A stretch of DNA of 64,000 bases from M0103 sp040386155 (GTDB lineage: Bacteria > Bacteroidota > Bacteroidia > Flavobacteriales_D > Crocinitomicaceae). The stretch covers positions 1,116,001 through 1,180,000 of the forward strand of contig JAZKFZ010000003.1 of the NCBI GenBank assembly GCA_040386155.1, in the 5' to 3' direction. The translations under genes were made by a program, and so were the position numbers. The notes under the pieces were generated by a model. That model did not search any database. It saw only the letters and a list, made by a program, of their open reading frames with translations, and was not told where the DNA came from. Position 1 is the stretch's first letter, and the number at the start of each line of letters is the position of its first letter. Shown here piece after piece: positions 26,601 through 36,093 of this stretch.

Positions 26601-26685
26601 TTTTAGGGGGAATTTTACAGAACTCAAATAAGTTTATTACATTCGGCATAGTTATTGAAAAGCTAAGTTCATAAAACAAAAAAAA

Positions 26686-27411
26686 ATGAAAAAGACCGTA
26701 TTGATTCTTTGCTTGCTATTTTCGTATTTAGGCGCAAATGCTCAAGCTCCAAATTTTGATGATTTGAAAATTTTGTATGCAGATGGAAACTATGAAAAAC
26801 TAGTGAAAGCTGCAGAAAACTACACGTTGAAAGAAGACTTAAAGAAAGATCCTCTTCCATTCATGTGGCTTGCAAAAGGTTTGTACAAAATTTCACTTTC
26901 TGGAACTTCTGACGAGAAATTTAAAAATGCCTATAAAGATGCCATTGGAGCACTTGGAAAAGCATTGAAAAATGACAAAGAAGGTTCCGCCCTTGACGAT
27001 CATACTGAATTTATTGAAGAATTTCAATTATCAATGTCGACAATGATTGAAAATGATTTATCTGCGAAAGATTACAATAAGGCATCTGGTTGGGTGTTGA
27101 AGTATATCAAAGTAACAAAAAATGTTGTTGGAGTGAAGTATTTAGATGCTGCGATGAAATACCGAAAAGCGGATAAGAGTGGTGCGAATACTGCATGGAA
27201 AGAAGCGGATGCACTGTTGAAAAATGTCACTACTATTGATGATTGGACAGAGGCTGATCAAACAATCTTAAAATTAGGATTGATGGAAACCGCTGACTGC
27301 TATGTTGCTGTGAAACAAACTGAAAAAGCGAAAGCAATCCTCAAAAAAGGAGCTGTTTGGTTCGAAAGTGATGAAGCTTTCAAAGCAAAATACGATGCAA
27401 TCGTTAAGTAA
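26686..27411 (+). CDS. Hypothetical secreted TPR-like protein
   Basis: A 241-residue protein with a signal peptide (TVLILCLLFSYLGANAQ) and a helical repeat body (PFMWLAKGLYKISLSG, KDYNKASGWVLKYIKVTKNV, GLMETADCYVAVKQTEKAKA) that recalls divergent TPRs. Probably periplasmic. No enzyme motif. It follows mutB by 85 bp and ends in its own terminator. Confidence 0.65.
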   Translation: MKKTVLILCLLFSYLGANAQAPNFDDLKILYADGNYEKLVKAAENYTLKEDLKKDPLPFMWLAKGLYKISLSGTSDEKFKNAYKDAIGALGKALKNDKEGSALDDHTEFIEEFQLSMSTMIENDLSAKDYNKASGWVLKYIKVTKNVVGVKYLDAAMKYRKADKSGANTAWKEADALLKNVTTIDDWTEADQTILKLGLMETADCYVAVKQTEKAKAILKKGAVWFESDEAFKAKYDAIVK

Positions 27412-27431
27412 TTGGCGACAATAATAGAATT

Positions 27432-27462
27432 AAAAAGCCGGCGCATTTACGTCGGCTTTTTT
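27432..27462 (+). terminator. Terminator after the TPR-like gene
   Basis: Stem AAAAAGCCG / CGGCTTTTT (27432-27440 and 27453-27461) with an inner CG pair, followed by T residues. Confidence 0.85.
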
Positions 27463-27524
27463 GTTTTCACACTTTGCTATTCATAACTCTTTTTGAAAGT
27501 GATTAAATCATTTGGCAATCTCCT

Positions 27525-27532
27525 TACTTTTG
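27525..27532 (+). promoter_or_regulatory. Probable -7 element upstream of the DivIC-like gene
   Basis: TACTTTTG ending 4 nt before the ATG at 27537, suggesting a leaderless or nearly leaderless transcript. Confidence 0.45.
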
Positions 27533-27536
27533 GGAT

Positions 27537-27821
27537 ATGAAAAAATATCTGAACTATTTGAAAAACAAGTACATTCTTACATCGTGTATTTTTTTCATTT
27601 ACTTTATGTTTCTAGACGACACAGATATCTTCACAATTGTCAACCATAACATCAAATTAAGCAATTTGAAAGATTCTAAAGAGCTTACAGTAGAAAAACT
27701 AGACAGCACAACGGCCTTGCTTAAGAAGTTGAAGTATGGAGGTGAATTGGAAAGTTATGCGCGAGAAAAGAAGATGTTCAAAAAAGACGACGAAGAAATT
27801 TTTGTTATTTCTTACGAGTAA
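27537..27821 (+). CDS. FtsB/DivIC-like septum formation initiator
   Basis: Small bitopic divisome protein, 94 residues: short cytoplasmic start, one membrane helix (ILTSCIFFIYFMFL), a coiled-coil stretch (LSNLKDSKELTVEKLDSTTA) and the conserved ending GGELESYAREKKMFKKDDEE, which matches Bacteroidota FtsB/DivIC proteins. In that phylum the gene is often found near methylmalonyl-CoA mutase genes, as here. Confidence 0.85.
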   Translation: MKKYLNYLKNKYILTSCIFFIYFMFLDDTDIFTIVNHNIKLSNLKDSKELTVEKLDSTTALLKKLKYGGELESYAREKKMFKKDDEEIFVISYE

Positions 27822-27840
27822 CTAGATTCAAAAAAAATCT

Positions 27841-27876
27841 CAAAAAAAAGTCCCCAGTAAAACTACCAGGGACTTT
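27841..27876 (-). terminator. Terminator of the POT transporter operon
   Basis: Stem AAAGTCCC (27847-27854) / GGGACTTT (27869-27876); read leftward it ends in a run of eight T residues, so it serves the minus-strand transporter genes. Confidence 0.8.
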
Positions 27877-27894
27877 CCATAAAAATTTATATAA

Positions 27895-29424
27895 TTATTT
27901 CACTCCACCCATTAATTTCTTGATCAAAGGCGATATTGCAATTACAACCACACCTGTAATCAGCGCGTAAATTGCCAATTGATAATACCCATCAGTGTAA
28001 GATGTCAATTTCTCAGTTAAAGGAGCATTTTCATCTGGATTCGCCATTCCAGCACCCAAAATACCAGCAACGTATTGTCCGTAAGCGCTTGCAAGGAACC
28101 ACATTCCCATCATTACACCCCACAAATGCTTAGGCGCTAATTTCGTCATAATGGACAATCCAATTGGGGATAAACAAAGTTCACCTAAAGTGATTACCAA
28201 ATAAGCAACAGTAAAAATGTCTAAAGACGTTTTTCCATCTTCTCCAGCGAAAAAGCGAGTTGCATAAAAAACGTAAAATGCTAGGGCTAAAAACAGGAAG
28301 CCAAGACCAAATTTCACCATTGTATTTGGTTCAATTTTCTTCTTCGCCATCCAAATCCAAAGTATTCCTACTAAGGCACTCAATGCAATAACAAAGACCG
28401 AATTTGCAGTGTTATTTACCACATTGGGATCTATTTTCATTCCCACTAAATCAGAATTCAAATTGTTCAAGGCAAATAAGCTCAATGAACCTCCACTTTG
28501 TTCAAAGAATGCCCAAAACACCACAGAGAAAAAGATAAAAAACAAGGCTGCAAGCATACGCTTCACTTCCACTCTATTTAACTTCGTCATTTCGTATGTC
28601 AAATAAATAAGCGTTGCAGGTCCGATGATGTACATGAATAAATCTGTGTATCCTGTATTTTGAACCATTGTTAAAATCAAAGGAATACAAACTAAAGATC
28701 CAACAAAAACTAAAATTTCACGTACTTTTCGTTGCGCAGGCGCCATGTCTTTCAAGGGAGAATCTCCGATAGGTCCTAGTGAATTTTTAGTCAAATAAAA
28801 TGTCACTAATCCAATAATCATTACAATACCAGCAAGCGAGAATGCAATATTCCAAGAATAGGTCTTTCCTACCCAAACACATAAGAAACCACCTAATAAT
28901 GCGCCGATGTTAATTCCTGTATAAAACAAACCAAAACCTGCATCTCTTCTTGTATCACCTTCACGATAGAGGGCACCTACCATTGTAGAAATATTGGGTT
29001 TAAAGAATCCAGTACCTATGACAGTGAAGCTAATCCCGAAGAAGAACATTTCTTTTGGAGCAATGGCCAAAATAGTGCTTCCCACAATCATCAAGGCTCC
29101 ACCCCAAAAGAGCGATTTCTTAAATCCCAAAATCTTATCAGCAAAGAGTCCACCAATAAAAGTAAAAGCATATACAAAAGCTTGGATAGCTCCGTACTTT
29201 AAATTAGCATCTTGTTCACTGAACATTAGCTCAGTCACCATAAACACTGCCAACATTCCGCGCATTCCGTAGAAACAGAATCGTTCCCACATTTCCGTTA
29301 AGAATAAATACCAAATTTGAATAGGATACTTGCCCTTAAAATCTTGAATGGCAGCTAAAGCTGCATCAGGTGATGTATTTGAAGATAAATCTGGGGTATC
29401 TAGAATTTCGTTATCGTTGCTCAT
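27895..29424 (-). CDS. POT/PTR-family peptide MFS transporter
   Basis: Proton-coupled di/tripeptide importer, 509 residues, about 12-14 helices. The PTR2 signatures are FLTEMWERFCFYGMRGMLAV (E-x-x-E-R-F-x-Y-Y type), the GTGFFKPNISTMVG motif and the FYTGINIGALLGG segment. The late motif GELCLSPIGLSIMTKLAP is also conserved. Second gene of a tandem pair, 19 bp after the upstream transporter. Confidence 0.93.
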   Translation of the reverse strand: MSNDNEILDTPDLSSNTSPDAALAAIQDFKGKYPIQIWYLFLTEMWERFCFYGMRGMLAVFMVTELMFSEQDANLKYGAIQAFVYAFTFIGGLFADKILGFKKSLFWGGALMIVGSTILAIAPKEMFFFGISFTVIGTGFFKPNISTMVGALYREGDTRRDAGFGLFYTGINIGALLGGFLCVWVGKTYSWNIAFSLAGIVMIIGLVTFYLTKNSLGPIGDSPLKDMAPAQRKVREILVFVGSLVCIPLILTMVQNTGYTDLFMYIIGPATLIYLTYEMTKLNRVEVKRMLAALFFIFFSVVFWAFFEQSGGSLSLFALNNLNSDLVGMKIDPNVVNNTANSVFVIALSALVGILWIWMAKKKIEPNTMVKFGLGFLFLALAFYVFYATRFFAGEDGKTSLDIFTVAYLVITLGELCLSPIGLSIMTKLAPKHLWGVMMGMWFLASAYGQYVAGILGAGMANPDENAPLTEKLTSYTDGYYQLAIYALITGVVVIAISPLIKKLMGGVK

Positions 29425-29443
29425 AATTATAGATTATTAGTCG

Positions 29444-31210
29444 TTACTTAACACCATGCATCAATTTCTTAATTACTGGACTCATGATTACTGAAAAAGC
29501 ACCTAATACAATTGCAATGACAGTTAAAATCCAGAAGAAGTAAGCAATTCCATCTTGTTTAGCGATGGCTTCTGAAGATTCAGCAAAAATTCCAGCAGTT
29601 TTCATACCGATAGCAACAGCCAGATACCAAATACCAAACATCATGGCAATCATTTTTCCTGGCACCAATTTGCTTACGTATGATAATCCCACCGGTGAAA
29701 CACAAAGTTCCCCCATTGTATGGAACAAATACACAAGCACCAGCCACATCATACTTACTGATGCAGTTGCTGCACCTGGTGCAATGCCACTAGAACCAAA
29801 AGCAACACAAGCCATTCCAATTCCCAACAAGGTCATTCCAATTCCAAATTTCACATTTGCAGAAGGATTGTACTTACTTTCCCACCATTTTGAGAATAGG
29901 GGTGCTAAAGCAATGATAAATAATGAGTTTAAAACACCGAACCAAGAAGCAGGAACTTCTGCTGTTTCCTTTTTAAATTCAACAACCAACATCCAAATCG
30001 CGATCGACCAAATAATGACAAAGCTGGTTGCTAAGATGATGTTAGATAATGCATACTTTTTAAACGTCTGCTTAAATAACAATGTTAACACCCACGTTAT
30101 AATACCAAGAGGTATGATTGTCATTAAACTATTGATTACTTTAAATGTTAGAGCAGCATTTCCCTCCAACATTCTATTGGTATAATCTCTAGCAAATGTG
30201 GTTAAAGAAGCAGGTGCTTGCTCAAAAATTGCCCAAAAGAAAATCGTTAAAAAGGCAAAAAACGTCACTGCAATCATTTTATCTCTTGTTATTTTTCCAT
30301 ACTGAGACAAGCGATACACCAATAATGAAATAAACAATGCCAATGCAAAAAGAATGGTAAAGAGTGAGCCACTCATGCCAAGCACCTTAAAATTCAATAA
30401 GTTGAACTTATAAATTTTAGACATGGGGTCATTTAAAATCCACACGAGTCCTAAAACAACCATCACTGCAATGGCTATCAATTGAGGCACTGAAAATGGA
30501 ATAGTGTCTCTATCATTTTTGTCAACAGCAGCTGCAGCCACTTTTAACGCTGCTTTCTCATCATCTGATTTCTTTTCTGGTTTTAAACCAATATCACCAA
30601 ATATTGACTGGAAAAACCAAAATTGAAGCATCCCGAACAGCATAAAAACACCTGCCAATCCAAAACCGATGCTCCAGCCTACTTGCTCGCCCAAGTATCC
30701 ACACAACAATATTCCCAGGAATGCTCCTGCGTTTACTCCCATGTAAAAAATGGTATATGCGCCATCTTTCTTGTTAGGTCGCTCGGCGTACATGTGTGAA
30801 ACAATAGAGGTCATGTTAGGTTTGAAGAAACCGCTTCCAAAAACCAACAACGTCAATCCTAAATAAATTGACCACGTCGACTCCAAAGCCATCATTGCGT
30901 GACCTAGCGTCATCAACACTGCACCTACCATAACGGCTTTGCGATATCCCCAAACATTGTCAGCAAAATAGCCCCCCAACATTGTTGAAAGGTAAACTAA
31001 GGCAGTGTATGAACCAAATAAAGCATATGCATTATCCTTTGGCCAGCCCCAACCATTATCCATCAAGGAAGCCGTTAAGAACATTACAAGTAGTGCACGC
31101 ATTCCGTAGTAGGAAAAACGCTCCCACATTTCAGTAAAAAATAGTACAAACAATCCTGAAGGATGACCTAAGACTGTTGATTTGAACAAATCATTTGTTT
31201 GAGAAGACAT
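29444..31210 (-). CDS. POT/PTR-family peptide MFS transporter
   Basis: Paralogue of the next gene, 588 residues. Signatures: FFTEMWERFSYYGMRALLVM, GSGFFKPNMTSIVSHMY, FYMGVNAGAFLGI and GELCVSPVGLSYVSKLVPGK. The extra length compared with its neighbour is mostly a central insertion with a charged loop (GLKPEKKSDDEKAALKVAAA) and added hydrophobic segments. The two transporters probably differ in peptide preference. Peptide supply fits the divergent M1 aminopeptidase. Confidence 0.93.
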   Translation of the reverse strand: MSSQTNDLFKSTVLGHPSGLFVLFFTEMWERFSYYGMRALLVMFLTASLMDNGWGWPKDNAYALFGSYTALVYLSTMLGGYFADNVWGYRKAVMVGAVLMTLGHAMMALESTWSIYLGLTLLVFGSGFFKPNMTSIVSHMYAERPNKKDGAYTIFYMGVNAGAFLGILLCGYLGEQVGWSIGFGLAGVFMLFGMLQFWFFQSIFGDIGLKPEKKSDDEKAALKVAAAAVDKNDRDTIPFSVPQLIAIAVMVVLGLVWILNDPMSKIYKFNLLNFKVLGMSGSLFTILFALALFISLLVYRLSQYGKITRDKMIAVTFFAFLTIFFWAIFEQAPASLTTFARDYTNRMLEGNAALTFKVINSLMTIIPLGIITWVLTLLFKQTFKKYALSNIILATSFVIIWSIAIWMLVVEFKKETAEVPASWFGVLNSLFIIALAPLFSKWWESKYNPSANVKFGIGMTLLGIGMACVAFGSSGIAPGAATASVSMMWLVLVYLFHTMGELCVSPVGLSYVSKLVPGKMIAMMFGIWYLAVAIGMKTAGIFAESSEAIAKQDGIAYFFWILTVIAIVLGAFSVIMSPVIKKLMHGVK

Positions 31211-31347
31211 AAATTAAATTCTTTAAGTCCCCGAAAATAGAGAAATATTTTATAATTTAATAACATTCTAGATTTTGTTTCGACGGATAATAGTTTTAAT
31301 TCGTCGAAAAAATCCTCAAGTAAACTATTTTTACCATTCCAAATCGC

Positions 31348-31355
31348 TATTTTTG
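31348..31355 (+). promoter_or_regulatory. Probable -7 element of the M1 peptidase gene
   Basis: TATTTTTG, 34 nt before the ATG at 31390. No good TTG at the expected spacing. Confidence 0.4.
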
Positions 31356-31389
31356 CCCGCTGATTATTAATTAACTAGAAACAAAATCG

Positions 31390-33333
31390 ATGAAATCTGC
31401 CTTGCAATTACTAATTGTATTAGTAGGAATTTCTTTTTTACATTCGTGTAAGGCAAAGACACCGAACAATAAGCAAAAGCTTGAATCGGCATTAGATTCT
31501 TCTATTGACAAACATAGTTACTCCAACATTGAACAAATAAGTACTAAACATCTGGACTTAGAATTAGACATTCATTTCGACAGCAAATCGATTTATGGAG
31601 TTGCACGTCATGAGATGATCAATAAAGGAACTGATACAGCTATTTTTGATATTAAAAATATCGATATCCAGAAAGTAACAATTGGTAAGGAAACCGAAGT
31701 TGAAACAGATTTCGTAATTGGTAACTGGGACAAAGATTCAATTCTTGGTCGACCGTTGCATGTGACAATAAAAAACGACACTAAATACGTCAATATCTAT
31801 TACAAGACTACAGAAGAATCTGCTGCATTGCAATGGTTAGATCCTGAACAAACAACAGGAAAAAAGCATCCGTTTTTATTCACTCAAGGTCAAGCCATCT
31901 TAACACGCACATGGATTCCAATTCAAGATACGCCCAAAAACAGAATTACATATAGCGCGAAAGTAAAATTGCCAAAAGAGTTGATGCCTGTGATGAGTGC
32001 TACCAATCCTACTAAAATAAATGATAGTGGAGAGTACTCATTCGAAATGAAACAAGCAATACCCTGTTACCTCATAGCCTTAGCAGCAGGAAATATTGAA
32101 TACAAAAAGTTAAGTGAAAATAGTGGAATTTATACAGAGCCTGAGTTAATAAAAGCATGCCACTATGAATTTGAAGATTTGCCAAAAATGATTGTTGCCG
32201 CTGAAAATTTATATGGAAAATACCGCTGGGAACAGTATGATGTTATTGTACTTCCTTACGCTTTCCCATACGGTGGAATGGAAAATCCACGTTTAACATT
32301 TGCCAATCCAACATTAATAACTGGCGATCGCTCTTTAGTGAGTGTTATTGCACATGAACTAGCACATTCATGGTCGGGAAATCTTGTGACAAATGCTACA
32401 TGGGATGACTTTTGGCTCAATGAGGGATTTACCGTGTACTTCGAAAATAGAATAATGGAAAACCTGCAAGGAAAAGACGTTGCGGATATATTATTGATTA
32501 TTGAAAAACAAGAACTTGACGCAGAGCTGAATGAGTTTTCTCATGGAAAGCATCCGGAGGATACCCAACTTAAATTATCATTAGTAGGTAGAGACCCAGA
32601 CGATGGAATGACGCAAGTTGCCTATATTAAGGGAGCTCTTTTCTTAAAAACCTTAGAAAACAAAGTTGGTCGAAAAAAATTCGATGCTTTTTTGAAAAAT
32701 TATTTTTCGGAATTTGCTTTTAAATCTGTGACGACTGAGCAATTTGTTGAGTACCTCGAAAATCATCTATTAGCCCCAAATAAAATTGCGTTTAACACAC
32801 ATGAATGGATTTATGAACAGGGAATGCCTAGCAACTGCATAAAACTTGTTTCTCAGCGATTTAATGATGTTAAACTTCTCTCCAAGCGATTTGCTGCAGG
32901 TGAAAATATTTTCAAAAAGAAAATAAAGTATGTTAAAGTTCCGGGGAAACGTAAAAAAATGCGCGTTGTTGAACAACTGGAACGAAGCAAATACATTACG
33001 CAGGAATGGCAACAATTTATTCGACAATTACCTCAAGACATCGGCGCAGAGAAAATGAGAGAATTAGATGCAAACCTTGATTTTAAAAACTGGGGCAATA
33101 GTGAAATTCTTGCAGAGTGGTTTGTCTTAGGTGTAGAAAATAATTATGCTGACGTCAAACCACAGATGGAAAAATTCCTCATTAAGGTGGGTCGACGAAA
33201 ATACTTGACACCAATTTACAAAGCCTTAGCTAAAAATCCAGCTAATAAAGCATGGGCTAAACAAGTCTACGAAAAAGCGAAAGGGAACTACCATGAGATT
33301 TCTAAAGCTACCATGGAAGAAATTTTGAAGTAA
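31390..33333 (+). CDS. M1 family metallopeptidase (leukotriene A4 hydrolase-like), lipoprotein
   Basis: Zinc aminopeptidase, 647 residues. The N-terminus is a lipoprotein signal with a lipobox-like Cys in SFLHSCKAK. The PGGMEN-type exopeptidase motif is YGGMENPRLTF; the zinc site is HELAHSW (His322, Glu323, His326) with Glu345 in LNEGFTVYFE. The C-terminal helical domain is that of LTA4 hydrolase/aminopeptidase B types. Probably anchored on the periplasmic side of a membrane, freeing amino acids from peptides. Confidence 0.93.
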   Translation: MKSALQLLIVLVGISFLHSCKAKTPNNKQKLESALDSSIDKHSYSNIEQISTKHLDLELDIHFDSKSIYGVARHEMINKGTDTAIFDIKNIDIQKVTIGKETEVETDFVIGNWDKDSILGRPLHVTIKNDTKYVNIYYKTTEESAALQWLDPEQTTGKKHPFLFTQGQAILTRTWIPIQDTPKNRITYSAKVKLPKELMPVMSATNPTKINDSGEYSFEMKQAIPCYLIALAAGNIEYKKLSENSGIYTEPELIKACHYEFEDLPKMIVAAENLYGKYRWEQYDVIVLPYAFPYGGMENPRLTFANPTLITGDRSLVSVIAHELAHSWSGNLVTNATWDDFWLNEGFTVYFENRIMENLQGKDVADILLIIEKQELDAELNEFSHGKHPEDTQLKLSLVGRDPDDGMTQVAYIKGALFLKTLENKVGRKKFDAFLKNYFSEFAFKSVTTEQFVEYLENHLLAPNKIAFNTHEWIYEQGMPSNCIKLVSQRFNDVKLLSKRFAAGENIFKKKIKYVKVPGKRKKMRVVEQLERSKYITQEWQQFIRQLPQDIGAEKMRELDANLDFKNWGNSEILAEWFVLGVENNYADVKPQMEKFLIKVGRRKYLTPIYKALAKNPANKAWAKQVYEKAKGNYHEISKATMEEILK

Positions 33334-33335
33334 AT

Positions 33336-33369
33336 AAAAAATGCCTTTTGAAATCAAAAGGCATTTTTT
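33336..33369. terminator. Bidirectional terminator between the M1 peptidase and valS
   Basis: Perfect 15-bp stem AAAAAATGCCTTTTG / CAAAAGGCATTTTTT with a 4-nt loop. Confidence 0.9.
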
Positions 33370-33386
33370 ATTTGTGATAATTTCTA

Positions 33387-36014
33387 TTAATTAAAGCTCG
33401 CCATTTTAGCTTCTAGTAAAGCAATCTTCTCTAGTGCATCAGCCTCTTTTTTCCGCTCAATGGCCACAACTTGATCTGGAGCACTCGCAACAAATTTTTC
33501 GTTCTTCAATTTACCCTGTACACTTTTCAAGAATCCTTTTGTGTAGTTCAATTCTTCCAATAGTTTAGACTTTTCTGCTTCAATATCTACAGTTTCCCCA
33601 AATGGAATGAAGTACTCATTTCCTTGAACGATGAACGAATTGGCATTTGAAATTTTATCACTAACATACTCCATCGATGACAAATTACCCAATTTCACCA
33701 CTACAGGATCAAATGTAAGATTGGCTTCTTTATTTTTCTTGACAAACAAATCTAACTTTACTTTGTTGGCAATATTTCCTTGCTTACGAATATTTCTGAT
33801 ATTCGTAATAATTTCCTCCGCTAGCGTAAAACCGGAAAATATATTTTCGTCAACGGCTTGTATTGTTGGCCAATTTTCCATCATTACATCTTCACCATCT
33901 TTGCGCTCACGAATAAAATGCCATAATTCTTCCGATATAAATGGTGTGAAAGGATGAATAACTTTCAAAATTTTCTCAAAGAAGACGATTGTAGCTTCCA
34001 TCGTTTTTGCATCAATTGGCTGCTCGTAACCTGGCTTAATCATTTCTAAATACCATGAACAGAAATCATCCCACACCAGTTTGTACACCGCCATCAATGC
34101 TTCAGAAATTCTGAACTTTTCAAAAAGGTCGTTAATTTCTGCCAATTCTTTATTGAATTTTGCATCAAACCACTCGATTGCCAATTTTGATGATAAAGGT
34201 TGATCCAACTCTTTCACCTCCCAGGCATTTACTAAACGGTAAGCGTTCCAGATTTTATTGGTAAAGTTTCTGCCTTGCTCACACTGAGAAGTATCAAACG
34301 GAAGGTCGTTACCAGCTGGTGAAGAAATTAGAATTCCTACACGTACACCATCAGCACCAAATTTCTCAATCAATTCAATAGGGTCTGGTGAATTGCCCAA
34401 GGATTTAGACATTTTTCTGCCCAATTTATCCCTTACAATACCTGTAAAATAGACATTTTTGAACGGAATTTCATTCATGTATTCTTGTCCAGCAATGATC
34501 ATTCTTGCTACCCAGAAGAAAATAATTTCTGGAGCAGTCACCAGATCATTTGTTGGATAATAATATTTAATTTCTTTATTTTCGGGATCTGTCAAGCCAT
34601 TGAACACAGAAATTGGCCATAACCAAGAAGAAAACCAAGTGTCCAATACATCCTCATCTTGTTTTAGATCCGCAGAAGAAATAGTTCTGCCTGCTTTTTT
34701 CGAGGCCATGTCCATTGCCTCTTCAACTGTTTTAGCAACGACAAAATCATTTGCTCCTTCTCCAAAATACCAAGCTGGAATGCGATGTCCCCACCATAAT
34801 TGACGAGAAATACACCAATCCTTCACGTTTTCCATCCAATGGCGGTACGTGTTCTTAAACTTGTCTGGATGAAACTTAATATTTCCATTCATTACATTGT
34901 CCAAGGCAGGCGCAGAAAGGTCTTTCATTGCCACAAACCACTGCAATGAAAGTCGCGGTTCAATTACGGCATTTGTACGTTCAGAAAATCCAACTTTATT
35001 GATGTGGTCTTCTGTTTTTACTAAATATCCTTTATCGTACAATTCCTTTTCGATGGCTTTTCGAACTTCAAAACGATCTTGACCTTCATAGTGCAGTCCA
35101 AGTGAGTTCAATGTTCCATTGGCATTGAAAATATTGATGGTCTCTAAATTATGTCTTTTACCAAGCTCATAATCGTTCGTATCATGTGCTGGCGTCACTT
35201 TGAGACAGCCTGTTCCAAACTCCACATCCACATAATCATCTTGAATGATTGGAATGGTTCTATTTGAAATGGGAACGATGGCAAATTTTCCATGTAGCTG
35301 TTTAAAGCGAACATCCGTAGGATTTATACATATGGCGGAATCGCCAAGAATAGTCTCCGGTCGCGTTGTAGCAATTGTTAACCATTCATCGTCAGTTCCT
35401 ACTATTTTATAGCGCACGTAGAATAACTTAGAATTCACTTCTTTGTGTAACACTTCCTCATCGGAAACAGCAGTTAAGGCCTCTGGGTCCCAGTTCACCA
35501 TTCGCTCTCCACGATAAATCTTTCCTTTATTGAAGAGGTCGATAAAAACATTAATCACTGATTCCGAATAAGCAGGATCCATGGTAAAAGAAGTACGCTC
35601 CCAATCGCAAGAGGCACCTAACTTTTTCAATTGTTCGAGAATAATTCCTCCGTGCTTGTCCTTCCATTCAAAGGCATGCGCCAAAAATTCATCTCTTGTC
35701 AAGTCTGCTTTTCGAATACCTTCAGCACGCAATTTCTGAACAACTTTAGCTTCGGTAGCAATAGAAGCATGGTCTGTTCCAGGCACCCAACATGCATTTT
35801 TTCCAAGCATCCGCGCACGACGCACCAATACATCTTGAATGGTGTTATTGAGCATGTGACCCATGTGTAAAACGCCGGTAACATTGGGAGGAGGAATTAC
35901 AATTGTAAATGGCTCACGCTCATCTGGTTGAGAGTGGAAATAACCTCTGTTCATCCAATGTGCGTACCATTTTTCCTCCGCCTTTAGCGCTTCGTATGTT
36001 TTTGGGATTTCCAT
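33387..36014 (-). CDS. valS: Valyl-tRNA synthetase
   Basis: Class I aminoacyl-tRNA synthetase, 875 residues. The HIGH-type motif HMGH is at 50-53 in PPPNVTGVLHMGH, the KMSKS loop at 534-538 in GRKMSKSLGNSPDP, with the editing domain between (TTRPETILGDSA). The C-terminal anticodon-binding region ends with a coiled-coil arm (LEKIALLEAKMASFN), which is normal for bacterial ValRS. Single gene. Confidence 0.98.
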   Translation of the reverse strand: MEIPKTYEALKAEEKWYAHWMNRGYFHSQPDEREPFTIVIPPPNVTGVLHMGHMLNNTIQDVLVRRARMLGKNACWVPGTDHASIATEAKVVQKLRAEGIRKADLTRDEFLAHAFEWKDKHGGIILEQLKKLGASCDWERTSFTMDPAYSESVINVFIDLFNKGKIYRGERMVNWDPEALTAVSDEEVLHKEVNSKLFYVRYKIVGTDDEWLTIATTRPETILGDSAICINPTDVRFKQLHGKFAIVPISNRTIPIIQDDYVDVEFGTGCLKVTPAHDTNDYELGKRHNLETINIFNANGTLNSLGLHYEGQDRFEVRKAIEKELYDKGYLVKTEDHINKVGFSERTNAVIEPRLSLQWFVAMKDLSAPALDNVMNGNIKFHPDKFKNTYRHWMENVKDWCISRQLWWGHRIPAWYFGEGANDFVVAKTVEEAMDMASKKAGRTISSADLKQDEDVLDTWFSSWLWPISVFNGLTDPENKEIKYYYPTNDLVTAPEIIFFWVARMIIAGQEYMNEIPFKNVYFTGIVRDKLGRKMSKSLGNSPDPIELIEKFGADGVRVGILISSPAGNDLPFDTSQCEQGRNFTNKIWNAYRLVNAWEVKELDQPLSSKLAIEWFDAKFNKELAEINDLFEKFRISEALMAVYKLVWDDFCSWYLEMIKPGYEQPIDAKTMEATIVFFEKILKVIHPFTPFISEELWHFIRERKDGEDVMMENWPTIQAVDENIFSGFTLAEEIITNIRNIRKQGNIANKVKLDLFVKKNKEANLTFDPVVVKLGNLSSMEYVSDKISNANSFIVQGNEYFIPFGETVDIEAEKSKLLEELNYTKGFLKSVQGKLKNEKFVASAPDQVVAIERKKEADALEKIALLEAKMASFN

Positions 36015-36037
36015 AAAATTGCAATAAAATTCGAATA

Positions 36038-36045
36038 CAAAGTTA
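36038..36045 (-). promoter_or_regulatory. Probable -7 element of valS
   Basis: TAACTTTG on the minus strand, 23 nt before the valS ATG. No T-box-like leader is seen in the short upstream region. Confidence 0.45.
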
Positions 36046-36093
36046 GTGAAACACTTCCTAAGTAGCCACAGTAAAACCTTATATTAATGCTAA

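Noticed and set aside
27895..31210. Large frames opposite the transporter genes
   Set aside because: Long antisense frames here are by-products of hydrophobic-protein codon use; their composition is not protein-like and the real frames have strong family motifs.
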